The position numbers and the translations under genes were made by a program. This document shows, piece by piece, positions 6,466-8,982 of a DNA stretch of 8,982 bases. This DNA is from Actinomycetota bacterium (GTDB lineage: Bacteria; Actinomycetota; Actinomycetes; S36-B12; UBA5976): assembly GCA_947486505.1 (NCBI GenBank), contig CANKTT010000055.1, positions 1 to 8,982 of the forward strand. The letters run 5' to 3'. Under the pieces are notes generated by a model that was not told the DNA's origin, did no database searches, and saw only the letters and a program-made list of their open reading frames with translations. Within the stretch, counting starts at the first letter, position 1. The number at the start of each line of letters is the position of its first letter.

Positions 6466-7662
6466 CTAGGGCAGATTGAGCCAGGGAACGATCTGACCTG
6501 CCTCAGCCCCACCTGGAGGAAGAACGGCGTAGCCATCAGCCAATACAAAACCGCGCAACATAGAAGAATCCAAGTGCTCAAGGGGTGTTGCGATATTGGT
6601 ATCCAACGAACATAAAGCTAACCTAACTTCGCGGGCTGGCCCCTTGAGTGAAGTGCTGATTTGGCAGGTTTCAAGTTCCGGTAACGCTTGACCATTTGCA
6701 CCTGCAATAAATGGCACTGCCAAACTCAACAATCCGATTACTGCAGATTGGGGATTGCCTGGCAATCCAATTAAGTGCCGATCGCCGATCTTTGCCATCA
6801 GTTGGTGATACCCCGGGCGAACTAAAACAGCATCAATAACGAAGCTGCCACCGGCGTCAACAATTGCATTATGTAAATGATCCACCGGTCCAGCTGCAGT
6901 GCCGCCGGTCGTAACGATTAAATCTGCTTTGGATTTTGAAATCGCAGCAAAGTGATCTTCGATGGTGTCTGCCACAAGCTTTACTTGATTTAACTCAGCG
7001 CCAATGTATTCAATCCAAAGTGGTAACTGTGGACCGAGTGAATCTCTAACTTTTCCATCGCGAGATGGGCCTGAACTCAATAATTCGTCACCAAAGACAA
7101 ATACATCGATAACGATTCTCTTGAAAACCATTAGCTCATCATGGCCACCGGCAGCAGCAACGCCAATTATTGCTGGCGTTAACTTTGTTCCCTTTGGAAT
7201 CAGCACATCGCCAGTCTTGGCCTCGTAGCCGCTTGGCCTAACGTCATGGAAGTAGGGGAGTGCGCCAGAGTCATCTAATAGTCCAGCTGCACCATCGATT
7301 GCAATTACTTTTTCGCCGTCGATCTGGCTTTCTTCATCCTTTAATGTAGCGGTTGCACCAGCTGGCATAACTGCCCCAGTTGCAATGTGAACACATTCAC
7401 CAGCGTTAAGACTTTCTACAAACTCATGGCCTGCAAGTGCGTCGCCAACTCGCTTCCAAGGACCAGGACCACTAACAGCCCAACCATCGATGCGGGATGC
7501 GGCAAATGGAGGCATGTCTCCCAAGGCAACTACGTCTTGGGAAAGTACGTGACCTGCAGCCTCGCGCAACGGCAAGGTAACCGAAGGTGTGGGAGTGGCG
7601 CTTTGATGCGCCAACACTCGCGCTTGTTCCCAGGTGACTTCGAACTCAGGGCCAGCGCTCAT
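6466..7662 (-). CDS. moeA: MoeA family molybdopterin molybdenumtransferase, divergent motifs
   Basis: 398 residues, the usual MoeA length. MoeA inserts molybdate into adenylylated molybdopterin. Conserved blocks are PPFAASRIDGWAV (51-63, Asp59 at the E. coli catalytic position), IATGAVMPAG (93-102), GDVLIPKGTKLTPAIIG (151-167), VFGDELLSSG (189-198, Glu193), TTGGTAAGPVDH (251-262, Asp261), VRPGYHQLMA (281-290) and IGLPGNPQSA (298-307), ending in the C-terminal domain IV. Several motifs differ from E. coli MoeA: TGDE reads FGDE, DSN reads DSL (206-209), and KPGKP reads RPGYH. Similar RPG forms occur in actinobacterial MoeA-like proteins as I recall, so this is probably a paralogue subfamily rather than a dead enzyme. 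The ATG at 7662 has a purine-rich AGAGGG directly against it, an unusual spacing. It leads the minus-strand cluster and diverges from moaE. Confidence 0.9.
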   Translation of the reverse strand: MSAGPEFEVTWEQARVLAHQSATPTPSVTLPLREAAGHVLSQDVVALGDMPPFAASRIDGWAVSGPGPWKRVGDALAGHEFVESLNAGECVHIATGAVMPAGATATLKDEESQIDGEKVIAIDGAAGLLDDSGALPYFHDVRPSGYEAKTGDVLIPKGTKLTPAIIGVAAAGGHDELMVFKRIVIDVFVFGDELLSSGPSRDGKVRDSLGPQLPLWIEYIGAELNQVKLVADTIEDHFAAISKSKADLIVTTGGTAAGPVDHLHNAIVDAGGSFVIDAVLVRPGYHQLMAKIGDRHLIGLPGNPQSAVIGLLSLAVPFIAGANGQALPELETCQISTSLKGPAREVRLALCSLDTNIATPLEHLDSSMLRGFVLADGYAVLPPGGAEAGQIVPWLNLP

Positions 7663-7673
7663 CCCTCTATTGT

Positions 7674-7697
7674 TCTAGATCTTTTGCTCTAGATCTT
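7674..7697. repeat. Direct repeat pair TCTAGATCTT in the moeA/moaE divergent region
   Basis: The 10-mer TCTAGATCTT occurs at 7674-7683 and again at 7688-7697, a 14-bp period. Each copy contains the overlapping palindromes TCTAGA and AGATCT, so the pair can also fold as a hairpin. It sits 12-35 bp upstream of the moeA start and about 85-110 bp upstream of moaE, where a regulator shared by the two divergent units could bind. Function is inferred only from position. Confidence 0.5.
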
Positions 7698-7770
7698 CAC
7701 AATGCGAGCCTGTAATGAGGTAAAACCCATTGAAATCGGGCTCGAACTATCGCAATCGGACAAACCCCAC

Positions 7771-7776
7771 GATAAT
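7771..7776 (+). promoter_or_regulatory. -10 box of a leaderless promoter for moaE
   Basis: GATAAT (5 of 6 match to TATAAT) occupies exactly -12 to -7 relative to the A of the ATG at 7783, and no Shine-Dalgarno lies between. This is the same geometry as the lipoprotein gene promoter. No good -35 element was seen at 16-18 bp spacing. It also supports 7783 as the moaE start over upstream in-frame codons. Confidence 0.55.
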
Positions 7777-7782
7777 AAAGCC

Positions 7783-8205
7783 ATGTCTAACGTCTCGGGG
7801 GCTTTTGTGACCACAGATCCAATCTCAGTATTGGATCTGGCCCGTTTGGTGCGCTCGAATGCTGCGGGCGCATTGGTCACTTTCTCTGGTGATGTTCGCG
7901 ATAACGATCATGGCCGCGAAGTTTTGTCCCTTTCTTATGAAGCTCATCCGAGCGCTCAGGCATTGCTCGAAAAGGTTGCCCAGCAAGTGGCTGCGGAACA
8001 TGATGTGGTTAGCGTCGCGGTTGCGCATCGTCACGGTGACATTGCGATCGGAGAAGCGGCTCTTGTTGCCGCAGTTTCCGCAAAGCATCGCAAAGCTGCG
8101 TTTGACGCTTGCGAAGCCTTGGTCGACGAAGTTAAAGCACAAATTCCGATCTGGAAACATCAGGTTTTCGCAGACGGTACTGATGAATGGGTGAATTGCG
8201 CATGA
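7783..8205 (+). CDS. moaE: Molybdopterin synthase catalytic subunit MoaE
   Basis: 140 residues from the ATG at 7783, the usual MoaE size. MoaE is the large subunit of molybdopterin synthase, which together with thiocarboxylated MoaD converts precursor Z (cPMP) to molybdopterin. Motifs: GALVTFSGDVRD (29-40), LSYEAHPSA (50-58), AHRHGDIAIGE (81-91), AVSAKHRKAAFDACEALVD (97-115), and VKAQIPIWKHQ (117-127) with Lys118 and Lys125 at the positions of the E. coli catalytic lysines 119 and 126. A longer frame from 7702 would add 27 non-family residues, and the leaderless -10 box argues against it. The stop overlaps the moaA start as ATGA, so the two are probably coupled. No moaD is visible; it must lie elsewhere or beyond the edge. 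Confidence 0.93.
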   Translation: MSNVSGAFVTTDPISVLDLARLVRSNAAGALVTFSGDVRDNDHGREVLSLSYEAHPSAQALLEKVAQQVAAEHDVVSVAVAHRHGDIAIGEAALVAAVSAKHRKAAFDACEALVDEVKAQIPIWKHQVFADGTDEWVNCA

Positions 8206-8982
8206 GTACCTTGATCGACACATTTGGCCGCGTTCACCGCGACATCCGGGTTTCATTAACGGATCGTTGCAACCTACGTTGCACATACTGCATGCCACAT
8301 GACTTCGCTGCCTGGATGCCAACAGAAGATTTGTTAACCACTGATGAGTTAATGACAATTCTGGAAGTTGGAATTGATGCTGGTATCGATGAAGTTCGCT
8401 TAACTGGTGGTGAACCGTTACTGCGTCCAGACATCGTTGACATCGTGGCTCGAATTAACAGCCTGCCAAATCCACCAAAACTTTCGTTAACCACAAATGG
8501 AATTCGCCTAGCTGCTCTTGCTCAGCCTCTTAAAGATGCGGGATTAGAACGTGTAAACGTTTCGCTGGATACCTTGAGCGCTGAGCGTTTCAAGTCGATG
8601 ACTTATCGTGATCGCTTTGATGATGTTCTTAAGGGATTGAAAGCTGCGCGTGATGCTGATCTAACTCCAATCAAGATCAATACTGTTTTGATGCCTGGCG
8701 TAAACGATGATGAAGCAGTTGGACTTCTTAAGTGGGCACTTGATGAAGGTTTCAAACTTCGCTTCATCGAGCAAATGCCGTTAGATGCAGGTGGTATTTG
8801 GGATCGCTCAACCATGGTTACCGCTGATGATGTATTCCATGCTTTGAATCCAGTTTTCTCTTTGACTCCAGTTGAAGCCAGAGGCTCGGCACCTGCCGAA
8901 GAATTCTTGATCAATGGTGGACCTGAGACTGTTGGAATTATTGCAAGTGTTACTCGTCCGTTCTGTGGTTCATGTGATCGCC
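8202..8982 (+). CDS. moaA: GTP 3',8-cyclase MoaA, 3' truncated by window edge
   Basis: The frame from the ATG at 8202 stays open to the edge, giving 260 of an expected 330 or so residues. MoaA is a radical SAM enzyme that rearranges GTP to 3',8-cyclo-H2GTP, the first step of molybdenum cofactor synthesis. The radical SAM cluster motif is C-x3-C-x2-C at Cys23, Cys27 and Cys30 in TDRCNLRCTYCMP. Further family motifs are RLTGGEPLLRPD (66-77), LTTNG, VNVSLDTL, KINTVLMPGVND and FIEQMP. Near the edge, TRPFCGSCDR supplies two of the three cysteines of the C-terminal GTP-binding 4Fe-4S cluster; the third should fall just outside. The start overlaps the moaE stop (ATGA) and has no strong ribosome site of its own. 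Confidence 0.95.
   Translation, partial: MSTLIDTFGRVHRDIRVSLTDRCNLRCTYCMPHDFAAWMPTEDLLTTDELMTILEVGIDAGIDEVRLTGGEPLLRPDIVDIVARINSLPNPPKLSLTTNGIRLAALAQPLKDAGLERVNVSLDTLSAERFKSMTYRDRFDDVLKGLKAARDADLTPIKINTVLMPGVNDDEAVGLLKWALDEGFKLRFIEQMPLDAGGIWDRSTMVTADDVFHALNPVFSLTPVEARGSAPAEEFLINGGPETVGIIASVTRPFCGSCDR

Noticed and set aside
7702..7782. 27-residue N-terminal extension of MoaE
   Set aside because: It has no MoaE similarity, and a -10 box placed for a leaderless start at 7783 falls inside it.
7825..8358. 177-codon open frame on the minus strand
   Set aside because: It is antisense to the well-supported moaE and moaA, and its translation shows no recognisable domain.

Overview
The window reads as a stretch of chromosome from a streamlined, low-to-mid GC actinobacterium. 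The protein sequences look actinobacterial, base composition is roughly half GC, intergenic gaps are very short, and two genes seem to have leaderless promoters with a -10 hexamer ending 6 nt before the ATG. A freshwater actinobacterium of the acI/Nanopelagicales or Luna type would fit. This is an inference from style; no rRNA or other marker gene is present. No mobile element, CRISPR array, tRNA or rRNA was seen.

Layout. Positions 1-1173 (+) hold the 3' part of a secreted, calcium-binding-repeat protein. It ends at a strong bidirectional hairpin (1182-1223) shared with a convergent lipoprotein gene (1246-1590, -) whose C-terminal half resembles peptidase inhibitor family I78. Diverging from the lipoprotein is an amidase-signature hydrolase (1666-3072, +), which converges on a ureohydrolase of the agmatinase/guanidinobutyrase family (3098-4063, -). 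Diverging from that is a small polytopic membrane protein that looks like a reduced DUF2182 protein (4168-4737, +).

From 4747 to the right edge the window is a molybdenum cofactor block. On the minus strand, in transcription order, are moeA (7662-6466), xdhC (6395-5289) and a MocA-type nucleotidyltransferase (5292-4747). On the plus strand, diverging from moeA across a 120-bp gap, are moaE (7783-8205) and moaA (8202 to the edge, truncated). MoaA starts molybdopterin synthesis from GTP. MoaE is the large subunit of molybdopterin synthase. MoeA inserts molybdate. MocA attaches CMP to give the cytosine dinucleotide cofactor. XdhC binds and sulfurates that cofactor for a xanthine-dehydrogenase-family enzyme. 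The set therefore predicts a xanthine dehydrogenase or CO-dehydrogenase-like hydroxylase elsewhere in the genome, although no such structural gene lies in the window. Two gene pairs (xdhC-mocA and moaE-moaA) overlap by ATGA and are probably translationally coupled.

No wholly new system is evident. The items most worth a second look are the MoeA with altered active-site motifs, the cysteine-depleted DUF2182-like protein, the amidase/ureohydrolase pair that could act in guanidinobutyrate metabolism, and the leaderless promoters and direct repeats between moeA and moaE.
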